Shown here piece after piece: positions 41,753 through 51,665 of a DNA stretch of 64,000 nt. Both the position numbers and the translations under genes were made by a program. Position 1 is the stretch's first letter. Every line of letters begins with the position of its first letter. The stretch comes from Nocardioides jejuensis (GTDB lineage Bacteria; Actinomycetota; Actinomycetes; Propionibacteriales; Nocardioidaceae), in assembly GCF_004337475.1 (NCBI RefSeq), contig NZ_SJZJ01000001.1:186001-250000 (forward strand), given 5' to 3'. The notes beneath the pieces were generated by a model. The model saw nothing but the letters and a program-made list of their open reading frames with translations, had not been told where the DNA came from and did no database searches.

Positions 41753-43168
41753 TCAGAGGTGCTTGAGGATGTCCTCGACGCGGTCCTTGGCGTCACCGAA
41801 GAGCATCGCCGAGTTCTCGCGGAAGAACAGCGGGTTCTGCACACCGGCGTAGCCCGAGGCCATGGAGCGCTTGAAGACGATGACGTCCTTGGCGTTCCAC
41901 ACCTCGAGGACCGGCATGCCCGCGATCGGGGACGTCGGGTCCTCGGACGCGGCCGGGTTGACCGTGTCGTTGGCGCCGATGACCAGGACGACGTCCGTCT
42001 CCGGGAAGTCCTCGTTGATCTCGTCCATCTCGAGCACGACGTCGTACGGCACCTTGGCCTCGGCCAGGAGCACGTTCATGTGACCCGGCAGGCGGCCGGC
42101 GACCGGGTGGATGCCGAAGCGGACGTTGATGCCCTTGTGGCGCAGCTGCTCGGTGAGCGACGCGACCGGGTACTGCGCCTGGGCAACGGCCATGCCGTAA
42201 CCCGGCGTGATCACCACGGAGGAGGCGTTCTTGAGCAGCTCGGCGACACCCTCGGCGTCGATCTCGCGGTGCTCGCCGTAGTCCTTGTCCTCGGCCGGAC
42301 CGGCCTCGATACCGAAACCACCGGCGATGACGGAGATGAACGAGCGGTTCATCGCCTTGCACATGATGTACGACAGGTACGCACCGGAGGAGCCGACGAG
42401 GGCACCGGTGACGATCAGCAGGTCGTTGTTGAGCAGGAAGCCCGACGCCGCCGCGGCCCAGCCGGAGTACGAGTTGAGCATCGACACGACGACCGGCATG
42501 TCACCGCCGCCGATCGAGGCGACCAGGTGCCAGCCGAGGAGCAGCGCCAGTGCGGTGAGCGCACCGAGCAGGATCGTCTGGGTGTCGTGGTCCTCGACGG
42601 CGACGTAGACGGCCGTGAGCACCACGAAGAGCACGAGCGAGCCGATGTTGATGAGGTTCTTGCCCGGCAGCATGAGCGGCGAGGAGGAGATCTTCGCCGA
42701 CAGCTTGAGGTTGGCGACGATCGAGCCGGTGAAGGTGACCGCACCGATGAAGATGCCGATCGAGACCTCGGCCTCGTGGATGTTGACCAGGCTGGGCAGC
42801 GACTCCTCGGAGCCGAGCAGGTGGCCGTTCCAGCCGATCGCGACGGCCGCGAGACCGACGAACGAGTGCAGGAGGGCGATGAGCTCGGGCATGCCGGTCA
42901 TCTCGACGATCTTCGCGCGCCACAGACCGATGGCACCGCCGATCACGACCGCACCGAGCATGAGACCGATGGCCAGGCCACGGTTGTCGACGTACTCGCT
43001 GGCGTCGATGACCGCGACGATGGTCGCGACCAGCGCGACCGCCATGCCGGCCATGCCGTAGGTGAGGCCGCTCTTGGCGGACTCGTGCTTGCTCAGGCCT
43101 GCCAGGGACAGGATGAAGAGCAGCGCCGCGACGATGTACGCCGCAAGGGTGAAGGTAACGATGGTCAT
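41753..43168 (-). CDS. pntB: NAD(P) transhydrogenase subunit beta
   Basis: This 471-residue protein is the beta subunit of the proton-translocating transhydrogenase that makes NADPH from NADH. Nine or so membrane helices (from [18 protein letters not shown]) are followed from about residue 290 by the NADP-binding domain dIII with [40 protein letters not shown] and [14 protein letters not shown]. It lies 3 nt after pntA and forms an operon with it. A strong hairpin ends the unit. Confidence 0.96.
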   Translation of the reverse strand: MTIVTFTLAAYIVAALLFILSLAGLSKHESAKSGLTYGMAGMAVALVATIVAVIDASEYVDNRGLAIGLMLGAVVIGGAIGLWRAKIVEMTGMPELIALLHSFVGLAAVAIGWNGHLLGSEESLPSLVNIHEAEVSIGIFIGAVTFTGSIVANLKLSAKISSSPLMLPGKNLINIGSLVLFVVLTAVYVAVEDHDTQTILLGALTALALLLGWHLVASIGGGDMPVVVSMLNSYSGWAAAASGFLLNNDLLIVTGALVGSSGAYLSYIMCKAMNRSFISVIAGGFGIEAGPAEDKDYGEHREIDAEGVAELLKNASSVVITPGYGMAVAQAQYPVASLTEQLRHKGINVRFGIHPVAGRLPGHMNVLLAEAKVPYDVVLEMDEINEDFPETDVVLVIGANDTVNPAASEDPTSPIAGMPVLEVWNAKDVIVFKRSMASGYAGVQNPLFFRENSAMLFGDAKDRVEDILKHL

Positions 43169-43171
43169 GGG

Positions 43172-44698
43172 TCAGTTCCCCTTGCTGAACATCAGGAGCA
43201 TGCGACGCGTCACCGCGAAGCCGCCGAAGACGTTGATCGACGCGAGCAGGATCGCGACCGCGGACAGGATCCGCACCGCAGTGTCGTCCGCCGCGACCGT
43301 GAGCAGGGCGCCCACGACCACCACGCCGGAGATGGCGTTGGTGACGGACATCAGCGGCGTGTGGAGCGCGTGCGCGACCTTGCCGATGACGTAGTAGCCG
43401 ATCACGATCGAGAGCATCAGCACGGTGAAGTGCGTACGCAGCTCGTTGGTCGGGGCGTAGGCGTTGAGCAGGCCGAAGAGGGCGATCGCGGCGAGCACGA
43501 TGCCGACCTTCGTGCCGGCCGCCATCGGAGCCTTCGGCTCCTTGACCTCGACCGGAGCGGCCGGAGCAGCCACAGGGGCAGCCGAGACGGCGACCTCCGG
43601 CGGCGGCCAGGTGCCCTCGCCGTTGCGGACGACCGTGATGCCGCGCTGGACGACGTCGTCGAAGTCGAGGACGAGCTGGCCGTCCTTGCCCGGGGTCATC
43701 AGCTTCATCAGGTTGACCAGGTTCTGGCCGTAGAGCTGCGAGGCCTGGGCAGGCAGACGGCCCGCGAGGTCGGTGTAACCGATGATCGTGACGCCGTTGG
43801 CGGTCAGGACCTTCTCGCCCGGGACGGTGCCCTCGACGTTGCCGCCGTTCTGGGCAGCCATGTCGACGATGACCGAGCCGGCCTTCATCGAGGCGACCAT
43901 CTCCGCGGTGATGATGCGGGGCGCGGGGCGGCCCGGGATCAGCGCGGTCGTGATGATGATGTCGACGTCCTTGCACTGCTCGGCGTAGAGGGCAGCCTCC
44001 TTCGCCTTGTAGTCGTCGCCCATCTCCTTGGCGTAGCCCGTGGTCGAGACCTCGGTGTCGTCGGAGACGGAGACGTACTCGCCACCGAGCGACTTGACCT
44101 GGTCCGCCACCTCGGGACGCGGGTCGGTCGCGCGGACGATCGCGCCGAGCGAACCCGCCGCGCCGATCGCCGCCAGACCCGCAACGCCGGCGCCCACGAC
44201 CAGGACCTTCGCCGGCGGGACCTTGCCCGCGGCAGTGACCTGACCGGTGAAGAAGCGGCCGAAGGCGTGCGAGGCCTCAACGACCGCGCGGTAACCGGCG
44301 ATGTTCGCCATCGACGACAGCACGTCGAGGGACTGGGCACGCGAGATGCGCGGCACCGTCTCCATCGCGAACGCCGTGATGGGGCGCGCGGTCAGGTCAG
44401 CGACCATCTCCGCGTCCAGACGCGCGTTGAGGATCGCGACCAGCGTCGCGCCCTCCTTCAGGCCGTCACGCTGCGCCACCGTCGGCGCGTTGACGCCGAA
44501 GACGATGTCCGCACCCAGCGGGTCACCGATGGTCGCGCCCGCCTCGACGTACGCCGGGTCGGCGAAGCTCGAAAGCTCACCCGCACCGGACTCGACCACG
44601 ACGTCGTATCCGAGCTTGATGAGCTGGGCCACCGTGGCAGGAGTCGCGGCAACGCGCGTCTCACCCGCCTGGGCCTCCTTGAGGACTCCGATGATCAT
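43172..44698 (-). CDS. pntA: NAD(P) transhydrogenase subunit alpha
   Basis: This 508-residue single-chain alpha subunit has an NAD-binding dI domain ([53 protein letters not shown]) and a C-terminal membrane part of about four helices starting at [15 protein letters not shown]. Its length and arrangement match E. coli PntA rather than the split PntAA/PntAB form. The ATG at 44698 is preceded by GGAG with a 5-nt gap. A -10-like TAGGAT about 65 nt upstream would give a leader with a GGGGCA-N4-TGCCCC hairpin (low confidence). Confidence 0.95.
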   Translation of the reverse strand: MIIGVLKEAQAGETRVAATPATVAQLIKLGYDVVVESGAGELSSFADPAYVEAGATIGDPLGADIVFGVNAPTVAQRDGLKEGATLVAILNARLDAEMVADLTARPITAFAMETVPRISRAQSLDVLSSMANIAGYRAVVEASHAFGRFFTGQVTAAGKVPPAKVLVVGAGVAGLAAIGAAGSLGAIVRATDPRPEVADQVKSLGGEYVSVSDDTEVSTTGYAKEMGDDYKAKEAALYAEQCKDVDIIITTALIPGRPAPRIITAEMVASMKAGSVIVDMAAQNGGNVEGTVPGEKVLTANGVTIIGYTDLAGRLPAQASQLYGQNLVNLMKLMTPGKDGQLVLDFDDVVQRGITVVRNGEGTWPPPEVAVSAAPVAAPAAPVEVKEPKAPMAAGTKVGIVLAAIALFGLLNAYAPTNELRTHFTVLMLSIVIGYYVIGKVAHALHTPLMSVTNAISGVVVVGALLTVAADDTAVRILSAVAILLASINVFGGFAVTRRMLLMFSKGN

Positions 44699-44848
44699 GC
44701 GATCTCCGTTTCACTGTGGATGCGGGCCCGTGGGGCAGCGTTGCCCCCGGACCCGTAGCGCGCCGATCCTAACGACCGCACAGGCCCACGGGGAGAGTTG
44801 CCGCTTACTGGGACGTCGTGTCTGCTGTCACAGGTTTTGCACCCCGAA

Positions 44849-44868
44849 GTACGCGCTTCGGCGCGCAC
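44849..44868 (-). terminator. Terminator hairpin after the phospholipase D-like gene
   Basis: GTACGCGC and GCGCGCAC (one G-U pair) close a four-base loop (CGAA on the minus strand) 18 nt past the stop codon at 44887. Confidence 0.6.
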
Positions 44869-44886
44869 CGATCAGAGCGACAGCGG

Positions 44887-46080
44887 TCAGTCGTCGCGGG
44901 GCTCGCAGGTCTTCCCGTCGAGCCCGTCGGTACGCCGCGCCAGCGGCGCGTACGCCGTCATGAACTGTCGCTGCGGTGCGATCCCCTCGAGGCCGAGCAC
45001 CGCCTGGTCGCTCGTCATGCCGCGCGAGGTCCAGTTGTCGGAGCCCACCCAGGTCCAGCGGACGGTGCGCCCGTGGTCGACGTACCGGAGTGCCATGTCC
45101 TTGCTGTGCACGAAGGTGCCGTCCGGGAAGCAGCCGTTGACGACGCGGCCACCCGCCGAACGGAGAGTCGCACGGGTAGCGGCGTCGACGGTCGGCCCGG
45201 CGACCATCACGATGTGGCCACCACCCCGGCTGATCCGGGCCAGCTCGGCGGAGATCCAGGCGGCACGGGTGTCCCACATCGAGTACATCGCGATCCGCAC
45301 CTGCGTGGTCGGCGCCGCCGGGACCGCGCGCAGGATCTTCATGACCGGGTCGATCGCGGCATTGGCCGGCACCGCGTGGTGCGACAGGGGCAGGAAGTAC
45401 GCCGCCCACCCCGAGCCGTGGAACCAGCGCGCCGGGTGCGGGCCGCGCATGCGGGCCCGGTGGTCGGCTTCGGCCGTCGCGAAGGCGTCGTAGACGTCCG
45501 GGTGCCCGGCGACGCGCCACATCGCGGCGTACGTGTGGAGGTCGGAGGAGTCGGCTGCGTTCCACGAGCCGGTGATGACGACATCACGGTCGGCGCCCGT
45601 CCGCGAGAAACGAAACGTCTTCTCGTGGAGGATTCCCTCGTCCGCTCCCCCGAAGTGCTTGTCGCGATGCAGCCATGAGCCGTCGCCCGGCGTCCGCGCG
45701 AGCTCGACGGCGACGTCGTGGGCCTCCGGCGTACGGGATCGACTGCTGCTGTCGACCCGCAGGTGGACGACGGCCCCGCGCTGGTGCGCCCGGACCAGGG
45801 CGTCGGCGATGCTGCGCGACTCCAGCCAGTACGTCGCAATGTCGATGCGCTCGCCCGCCGGTACGCCGTCGATGTCGTCGGCGATCGCGGTGGAGATGGC
45901 GTGCGGGTCCGTGGTCGGGTCGTTGTGGAGCAGCCGCACGGTCGGCGAGGCAGCGACCGGGGCCGCGACCGGCGACACCGCTAGATCAGGTCCCCGTTCG
46001 TCGCGCACCTCCTGCGTCGCTGCGGCGAGGACGATGGGGGCGAGCAGGGCCAGGGCGGTGGCGATCCACAGACGCTTCAT
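44887..46080 (-). CDS. Secreted phospholipase D-like protein
   Basis: This 397-residue protein has an N-terminal signal peptide (MKRLWIATALALLAPIVLAA) and two PLD half-sites. The first has LHEKTFRFSRTGADRDVVIT followed by GSWN, and the second has VHSKDMALRYVDHGRTVRWT followed by VGSDNWTSRG. Both keep the H-x-K and the downstream G-S-x-N of the HKD family; the Asp of the classical HxKxxxxD is not at the usual place, so substrate and activity are open. It could cleave phosphodiesters of lipids or nucleic acids outside the cell. Confidence 0.85.
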   Translation of the reverse strand: MKRLWIATALALLAPIVLAAATQEVRDERGPDLAVSPVAAPVAASPTVRLLHNDPTTDPHAISTAIADDIDGVPAGERIDIATYWLESRSIADALVRAHQRGAVVHLRVDSSSRSRTPEAHDVAVELARTPGDGSWLHRDKHFGGADEGILHEKTFRFSRTGADRDVVITGSWNAADSSDLHTYAAMWRVAGHPDVYDAFATAEADHRARMRGPHPARWFHGSGWAAYFLPLSHHAVPANAAIDPVMKILRAVPAAPTTQVRIAMYSMWDTRAAWISAELARISRGGGHIVMVAGPTVDAATRATLRSAGGRVVNGCFPDGTFVHSKDMALRYVDHGRTVRWTWVGSDNWTSRGMTSDQAVLGLEGIAPQRQFMTAYAPLARRTDGLDGKTCEPRDD

Positions 46081-46191
46081 GGTGGCACCACGGTTTCGGG
46101 CGCCGATGACACCTCACCCCACAGGCCACGACCACCGGGTGAACCCGACCGGACCGTTTGACCACACCGTGAGGTAGCGGTCACTCACCGC

Positions 46192-47124
46192 TCAGTCGCC
46201 GGTGGAGCCCATGCGTCCGGCGGCCCACCGCACCAGGTCACGGGCCGGCCCCGCGGGCGGCGTCGGGCCACCCGTCCACACGGCGTGGAGGTGACGGCTG
46301 AGGTCGAGCCCGCTGACGGAGACCGCCACCAGTCGCCCGGACGCCAGGTCGTCACGCACGGCGTGCGAGCTCAACGCCGCCGGGCCGGCGCCCGCCATGA
46401 CGGCGGCGCGCACCGCGGCCGCACTCGACAGTTCGAGTGCCGGATCGGCCACCGGCAAGCCGGACAGCGCCCGCTCGAGGACCTCCCGGGTGCCCGACCC
46501 GACCTCGCGTACGACGAGGGGTGTCGCGGCCAGTGTCACCGCATGGATCCGTCGCGACTTCTGCGCCCACGGGTGATCGGGCGCGACGACCACGACGAGC
46601 TCGTCGACCCCGACCAGCTGGTGCTGGAGCCCGGCTGGCGGCTGCGGGCCCTCGACGAAGCCCAGGTCGACCGTGCCGGCAGCGACGAGCGCGGCGACGC
46701 GCTCGCTGTTGGTCGCCGTCATCACGAACTCGGTCGGCGGCACCCCGCGACGCCGCTGCTGGTCGCGCACGGCGACCAGCCAGCCGGGCAGCAGGTGCTC
46801 GGCAATGGTCAGGCTGGCCGCAACGCTCAGGTGTGCGCGACGGTCGGAGCGGAGCGCCTGCAGGCCCGCGTCGAGCTCGGCCGCGGCCTCGAGCACGCGG
46901 GTCGACCACTGGACGACCAGCTCCCCTGTCGGCGTCAGTGCGGAGCCCTTGCGGCTGCGACTCAGGAGGGGCGCACCCACCAGCGCTTCCGTCGTACGCA
47001 TCCGGGAGGAGGCCGCCTGTTGTGTGATTCCCGTCTCAGCAGCGGCCGCGCTCAGGCTGCCTGTGCGGCCCACGAGGGCGAGCAATTCCAGCGCACGGAG
47101 GTCCGGAACGTGGTTTCCCAACAC
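46192..47124 (-). CDS. LysR-family transcriptional regulator
   Basis: This 310-residue LysR protein has the N-terminal helix-turn-helix LRALELLALVGRTGSLSAAA through TGITQQAASSRMRTTEAL and a periplasmic-binding-like effector domain from residue ~90 (HLSVAASLTIAEHLLPGWLV; LGFVEGPQPP; VVVAPDHPWA). I chose the GTG at 47124 because a promoter with TTGTGG, 17 nt and TAACTT ends 7 nt before it; the frame is open further to 47160 from TTG codons. It diverges from fprA, which may be its target. The effector is unknown. Confidence 0.88.
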   Translation of the reverse strand: MLGNHVPDLRALELLALVGRTGSLSAAAAETGITQQAASSRMRTTEALVGAPLLSRSRKGSALTPTGELVVQWSTRVLEAAAELDAGLQALRSDRRAHLSVAASLTIAEHLLPGWLVAVRDQQRRRGVPPTEFVMTATNSERVAALVAAGTVDLGFVEGPQPPAGLQHQLVGVDELVVVVAPDHPWAQKSRRIHAVTLAATPLVVREVGSGTREVLERALSGLPVADPALELSSAAAVRAAVMAGAGPAALSSHAVRDDLASGRLVAVSVSGLDLSRHLHAVWTGGPTPPAGPARDLVRWAAGRMGSTGD

Positions 47125-47202
47125 GTTCCACAAGTTAGCCTTGTGACCCCACAACCACAACCTCGTTTTGTCGAACCGCGATCAGGCTTCACAATTGGCC
47201 CC
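47125..47202. promoter_or_regulatory. Divergent leaderless promoters of the lysR and fprA genes
   Basis: Minus strand: -35 TTGTGG (47160-47155), 17-nt spacer, -10 TAACTT (47137-47132), start 7 nt on. Plus strand: -35 TTGTCG (47168-47173), 16-nt spacer, -10 CACAAT (47190-47195), ATG 7 nt on. The palindrome TTGTG-N4-CACAA (47141-47154) fills the lysR spacer and may be the LysR site. Confidence 0.65.
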
Positions 47203-48540
47203 ATGACTCTTCGCGTTGCTGTGGTGGGTGGCGGTCCGGCCGGCATCTACGCCGCTGACATCCTCACCAAGTCCGACGTCGATGTCTCCGTCGACATCAT
47301 CGAGCGCCTCCCCGCGCCGTTCGGCCTCGTGCGCTACGGCGTCGCGCCGGACCACCCGCGCATCAAGGAGATCATCAAGGCGCTCGACCGCGTGCTGGAC
47401 AAGCCGGAGATCCGCTTCCTCGGCAACGTCAACTTCGGCACCGACGTCAAGCTCGAGGAACTCCAGGAGTTCTACGACGCGGTCATCTTCTCCACCGGTG
47501 CCAAGTCCGACCGCGACCTCGGCATCCCCGGCGAGGAGCACTCGATCGGCGCCGCCGACTTCGTCTCCTGGTATGACGCCCACCCGGACGACGCCCCCAC
47601 GTGGGACTTCGAGGGCGCGACCCGCGTCGCCGTCCTCGGTGTCGGCAACGTCGCGCTCGACGTCGCCCGCGTCCTCGCGAAGACCGCTGACGAGATGCTC
47701 GTGACCGACATCCCGGCGCAGGTCTTCGAGGGCCTGAAGACCAAGCAGATCACCGACGTGCACGTCTTCTCGCGCCGCGGCCCGGCGTACGCGAAGTTCT
47801 CGCCGCTGGAGCTGCGCGAGCTCAACCACTCGCCGAACGTCGAGGTCGTCGTGCACCCCGAGGGCTTCGACGTCGACGCCGACGGCATGGAGCACATCGG
47901 CAAGCACAAGTCGCAGAAGATGGTGCTCGACACCCTCGCCAACTGGGTGGGTCGCGACGAGGTCGGCAAGCCGCACCGCATCCACCTGCACTTCATGGAG
48001 CAGCCGGCCGAGGTCGTCACCGACGCCGACGGCAAGGTCGTCGCGTTCAAGACCGAGCGCACGCACTCCCCCAACGCCGACGGCACCGTCGAGGGCACCG
48101 GCGAGATCACCGAGTGGCCCGTCGGTCAGGTCTACCGCGCCATCGGCTACAAGTCCGACGCGCTGCCGGGCCTCCCGTGGGACGAGCGCAAGGCGGTCAT
48201 CCCGAACGACGGCGGCAAGGTCCTCGACCTCGAGGGCAACCACATCCCCGGCGTCTTCACCACCGGCTGGATCAAGCGCGGCCCGGTCGGCCTCATCGGC
48301 CACACCAAGTCCGACGCCGCCGAGACCGTCGGCCACCTGCTCGAGCTCACGACCGAGACGGCGCCGCAGCGCTCCGACGAGGCCGTCGACGCGTTCTTCG
48401 CCGAGCGTGGCGCCAACGTGTTCACCCACGAGCACTGGCTCAAGCTCAACGAGCACGAGATCGCGCTGGGCGAGGCCCAGGAGCGCCTCCGGGTCAAGGT
48501 CCCGACCCGCGAGGGCATGCTCGACGCCGGCCAGAGCTGA
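47203..48540 (+). CDS. fprA: Ferredoxin-NADP reductase, FprA type
   Basis: This 445-residue flavoprotein moves electrons between NADPH and ferredoxin, like adrenodoxin reductase. The FAD motif is VAVVGGGPAGIYAAD near the N-terminus, with LVRYGVAPDHPRIKEI; the NADP motif is VLGVGNVALDVARVL. GVFTTGWIKRGPVGLIGHTK in the C-terminal part is characteristic of mycobacterial FprA. The ATG at 47203 follows CACAAT by 7 nt. The open frame extends far upstream, antisense to lysR, without similarity. A strong terminator follows. Confidence 0.95.
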   Translation: MTLRVAVVGGGPAGIYAADILTKSDVDVSVDIIERLPAPFGLVRYGVAPDHPRIKEIIKALDRVLDKPEIRFLGNVNFGTDVKLEELQEFYDAVIFSTGAKSDRDLGIPGEEHSIGAADFVSWYDAHPDDAPTWDFEGATRVAVLGVGNVALDVARVLAKTADEMLVTDIPAQVFEGLKTKQITDVHVFSRRGPAYAKFSPLELRELNHSPNVEVVVHPEGFDVDADGMEHIGKHKSQKMVLDTLANWVGRDEVGKPHRIHLHFMEQPAEVVTDADGKVVAFKTERTHSPNADGTVEGTGEITEWPVGQVYRAIGYKSDALPGLPWDERKAVIPNDGGKVLDLEGNHIPGVFTTGWIKRGPVGLIGHTKSDAAETVGHLLELTTETAPQRSDEAVDAFFAERGANVFTHEHWLKLNEHEIALGEAQERLRVKVPTREGMLDAGQS

Positions 48541-48558
48541 TCCTGGTCCGAGTCATCT

Positions 48559-48593
48559 GCAACGGCGGCCCGGTTGATCCGGGCCGCCGTTGC
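48559..48593 (+). terminator. Terminator hairpin after fprA
   Basis: A perfect 15-bp stem, GCAACGGCGGCCCGG with CCGGGCCGCCGTTGC, encloses TTGAT. It begins 18 nt after the fprA stop and is followed by GCATTTC. Confidence 0.88.
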
Positions 48594-48624
48594 GCATTTC
48601 GGCTGGCGCGCAAGACTGGCCGGC

Positions 48625-49194
48625 ATGAAGGACGTCCTGCACCGCTACCTGCAGACCAGCCGCGAGGCGCTGGTCTGGAAGCTCGAAGGCCTGCCCGAGC
48701 GCGAGCTGCGCCTCCCCCGGACTCCCACAGGCACCAACCTGCTCGGCCTGGTCAAGCACATGGCGAACGTCGAGGCCGGCTACTTCTGCGCCACGTTTGG
48801 CCGGCCGTGCCCGGCGCCTGACGAGCTGGTCGAGGAGTCGGCCTTCGACACCGACCCACAGGCGGACTTCTACGCACTCGCGACCGAGTCGTCGGCCGGG
48901 ATCGTGGACCTCTACCGCCGGGTGTGGGCGGCCGCCGACGCGACCATCGCGGCGCTCCCCCTGGACGCTCCCGGCGAGGTGCCGTGGTGGCCGGAAGAGC
49001 GTCGCGCGGTCACGCTCGGTCAGGTGATGGTGCACGTCCTCACGGATCTGACCCGGCACGCCGGACACGCGGACATCCTGCGCGAGGAGATCGACGGCTC
49101 CGCTGGCCTGCGGGCTGCCTCCAGCAACGTCCCCGCCGGCGTCGACTGGCCGGCGTACGTCGCGAAGCTGACCGCGCTCGCCGACGGCGCCTGA
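48625..49194 (+). CDS. DinB-like (DUF664) protein
   Basis: This 189-residue four-helix DinB-fold protein has NLLGLVKHMANVEAGYF and VMVHVLTDLTRHAGHADILR, which give the three His residues that coordinate a metal in this family. Members include thiol-dependent transferases using mycothiol or bacillithiol; that activity is possible here but unproven. The ATG at 48625 is the start that excludes the preceding terminator. No clear ribosome binding site. Confidence 0.85.
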   Translation: MKDVLHRYLQTSREALVWKLEGLPERELRLPRTPTGTNLLGLVKHMANVEAGYFCATFGRPCPAPDELVEESAFDTDPQADFYALATESSAGIVDLYRRVWAAADATIAALPLDAPGEVPWWPEERRAVTLGQVMVHVLTDLTRHAGHADILREEIDGSAGLRAASSNVPAGVDWPAYVAKLTALADGA

Positions 49195-49224
49195 GCCCGG
49201 CAAGGTTGCCTCGCCACCGGAGGA

Positions 49225-50595
49225 TCAGTAGAGCGGCTGGTGCGCGTTGTACGCCGCCTGGTACGCCTGCCAGTCGCGGGTGACCTGGTCGGCGTAGTCC
49301 GTGGCGAACGTGCGCGTCTCCGACTGCAGGCCGGAGACCGAGGTGATCGCGTTGTCGATCGCGGCGTCGGCCGAGTAGGTCACGCCGGTGCCCGCGAGGT
49401 CCTGGTCCGCGGCGGACTGGCCGGCGGCGAGCAGACGCGCGTCGTCGCGGATCGTGTCGTCCCAGATCGTCGAGGATGTCAGGTCGGTGATCGCCACGTC
49501 CTCGGCGTACGGGGACTTCTCCTTGACCAGGACCGGCACGGAGCCGACGGAGGCCCAGCCGGCCTTGTTGTCCGACTGGTACGAGAGCCACTCCAGCGCG
49601 CGGGCCGGGCGCTCGCCGCCGGTGTAGGTGGTCGCATTGGGAGCGAGCTGCTTCGGGGCCGGGTCGACCTCCTGCTTGAGCTCCATGATCCGGTCGTCGT
49701 CCTGCGCGGTCGTCTTGCCCTCGAGCAGCGCGTACCAGCGGAAGCGACCGAGCGAGCCGGTGCCGGCGTTCTTGCGGCGGATGACGTCCTTGACGACCGC
49801 CTCCGACGTCGTGAACGGCGAGATCGCCGTCGTCCGGTACGCCGCGATGGCGTTCGTGATGTTGGTACGCGTCGTCGAGTCGACCGTGGCCAGATCCGTG
49901 TTGGCGGTGTCGAAGACCCGGACACCGCTCCCGTTGAGCTTGGTCCACTTCGTCAGCAGGTCCAGACGGGTGTCGTTCTTCGCCTTCTGGATCAGCGCGT
50001 TGTCGTAGTCCGAGGTCCCCGACGAGGTCAGGCGGTAGGTCAGCTCGGAGGAGTTGCCGTGGAAGTTCGAGATCCACTGCTCGTACTCGGCGACGAAGGT
50101 GTTGAGGTCGGTGGTGATCTGCGTCGTCGTGCGGCCCTGCTGGCGCTCGGCGAGGACGATCGAGACCGCCATGCGGCGCAGCTCCCAGGTCCACGAGCCG
50201 CGCCACGCGTCGTCGGTGTCGGTCAGCTCGTACTGCTCGGTGTTGTCCGCGCCGCGGTCCGCCCCGAAGTTCTCCAGGTGCGCGTCGCCCATGATCCAGA
50301 CGTCGTTGCCCCCAGTCGCGTACGCCGACGCCGGCAGCTCACCGAGGTCGCGGTAGTAGAGCGGCGAGGTGCCCCGGAAGAAGGCCCACGGGCTCGACGC
50401 CAGCTTCGTCGTCCGCGCGGCGAGGTCGTCGTCGGTCGCGTGGCTATTGAGCAGCGACAGCGCGTGGTCCTTCGCGTAGACGAAGGCGACGGGGTCGCGG
50501 GTCAGGTTGATCGCGGCATGGCCGGGCGAGGCGACGGTCGCGACGAGACCGACGGAAAGGGCAGCGGACGCAAGGGCGCGGGTCGAGAGACGCAT
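49225..50595 (-). CDS. Exported DUF2252 protein
   Basis: This 456-residue protein has a Sec signal peptide (MRLSTRALASAALSVGLVAT, cleavage near GHAAINL). The mature part carries MGDAHLENFGADRG, DTDDAWRGSWTWELRRMAVS and a long helical C-terminus with WLSYQSDNKAGWASVG and DYADQVTRDWQAYQAAYNAH. These are marks of DUF2252. GDxHxxNFG resembles the catalytic loop of aminoglycoside kinase-like folds, which is odd for a secreted protein with no ATP supply. Function unknown. The ATG at 50595 is chosen for the signal peptide. Confidence 0.85.
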   Translation of the reverse strand: MRLSTRALASAALSVGLVATVASPGHAAINLTRDPVAFVYAKDHALSLLNSHATDDDLAARTTKLASSPWAFFRGTSPLYYRDLGELPASAYATGGNDVWIMGDAHLENFGADRGADNTEQYELTDTDDAWRGSWTWELRRMAVSIVLAERQQGRTTTQITTDLNTFVAEYEQWISNFHGNSSELTYRLTSSGTSDYDNALIQKAKNDTRLDLLTKWTKLNGSGVRVFDTANTDLATVDSTTRTNITNAIAAYRTTAISPFTTSEAVVKDVIRRKNAGTGSLGRFRWYALLEGKTTAQDDDRIMELKQEVDPAPKQLAPNATTYTGGERPARALEWLSYQSDNKAGWASVGSVPVLVKEKSPYAEDVAITDLTSSTIWDDTIRDDARLLAAGQSAADQDLAGTGVTYSADAAIDNAITSVSGLQSETRTFATDYADQVTRDWQAYQAAYNAHQPLY

Positions 50596-50694
50596 GGGCG
50601 GAAGGTTCCCGGCCACAGATGACGGGGAAGCGACATCCACACGACAGCGCGGGAAGACATGGGCGACGCGTCACGTCCATCACAGACAGATCCT

Positions 50695-50709
50695 TGGACA
50701 GCATGTCCA
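50695..50709. promoter_or_regulatory. Palindrome upstream of the alpha/beta hydrolase gene
   Basis: TGGACA (50695-50700) and TGTCCA (50704-50709) form a perfect 6-bp inverted repeat around GCA. It lies 16 nt upstream of the ATG at 50726, just before a -10-like CATCAT (50713-50718), where a repressor would act. Confidence 0.45.
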
Positions 50710-50725
50710 TGCCATCATCGTCGGC

Positions 50726-51652
50726 ATGACGTCCCCCGCACTTTCCGGCCGCAACGGCAGCGCACCCGGCATGTCCGCGCTGGCCCTGGCCGACGGCACC
50801 GTCGTCGCCTGCCGCACGATCGGCCCGGCCGACGCGACAACCACCGTCGTCCTGCACCACGGCTGGACGCAGGACCACACCACCTGGGACGACGTCGCTC
50901 CCCTGCTGGCGCGCTCCCTCCGCGTCGTCCGGTACGACGCGCGCGGTCACGGTCGCTCCGACGCCGGACGCACTGCCGCGACGCTGGACCAGCTCGCCGA
51001 CGATCTCGCGGACGTCATCCGTGCCACCGCTCCCACCGGTCGCCTGGTCATCGCCGGCCACTCGCTCGGCGGTCCTGTCGTCCTCGCCTTTGCCGCCCGG
51101 CATCCCGACCTGCTCGAGCGCATCGACGGCCTGGCGCTCGTCGCGACCTCCGGTGCGGGCATCGGCCGCGACATCCTCGGGCTGCCGTCCGCGATCACCC
51201 GCCCGGTGATGCGCGTGGCGCCGTACGTCCTCGGACCGGCGACCCACCTGCCGCTGCGCCGGATGACCCGCTTCCCGGCCGTCCTCGCACCGGCGCTGCG
51301 GACCGGCCTCTTCGGGCCGGGTGCGGCGACGGCCGAACGTCGTCGGCGTACGGCGGCCCAGGTCGCCCGCAGCCACCCGCCTACGGTGGCGGCGCTGGCG
51401 AACGCCCTCGTCGACCACGACATGTCGGCAGAGCTCCGCACCCTCGGCACGACGCGCGTCGCGATCCTGGGCGGCACGCACGACGTCCTCACGCCGGTCG
51501 CCCACTCGCACGCGCTCGCGGCGGCGCTCCCGCACGCGAGCCTCACGATCTACAAGGGCGCCGGCCACATGCTGCCGTACGAGCGCACCACGGAGATCGC
51601 TGCCGAGATCGCGGCCCTCGCCGGGCGCGACGCCGGCAGCGCCGCCGTCTGA
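50726..51652 (+). CDS. Alpha/beta hydrolase
   Basis: This 308-residue hydrolase has the oxyanion motif LHHGWTQDHTTWDDV, VRYDARGHGRSD, the nucleophile elbow IAGHSLGGPVVLAF (Ser), an acid in GGTHDVLTPVAHS and His in KGAGHMLPYE. It is a complete esterase/epoxide-hydrolase-like fold; the substrate is unknown. The ATG at 50726 lies 7 nt after CATCAT. The frame extends upstream through the DUF2252 promoter without similarity. It is convergent with ribA (13 bp between stops). Confidence 0.88.
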   Translation: MTSPALSGRNGSAPGMSALALADGTVVACRTIGPADATTTVVLHHGWTQDHTTWDDVAPLLARSLRVVRYDARGHGRSDAGRTAATLDQLADDLADVIRATAPTGRLVIAGHSLGGPVVLAFAARHPDLLERIDGLALVATSGAGIGRDILGLPSAITRPVMRVAPYVLGPATHLPLRRMTRFPAVLAPALRTGLFGPGAATAERRRRTAAQVARSHPPTVAALANALVDHDMSAELRTLGTTRVAILGGTHDVLTPVAHSHALAAALPHASLTIYKGAGHMLPYERTTEIAAEIAALAGRDAGSAAV

Positions 51653-51665
51653 GTACCGACGCGGC

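Noticed and set aside
40571..44758. An open frame of about 1395 codons on the plus strand opposite pntA, pntB and the surface protein
   Set aside because: It is antisense to three well-supported genes, is extremely rich in Arg, Asp, Gly and His, and has no domain. Long antisense frames are expected at this GC content.
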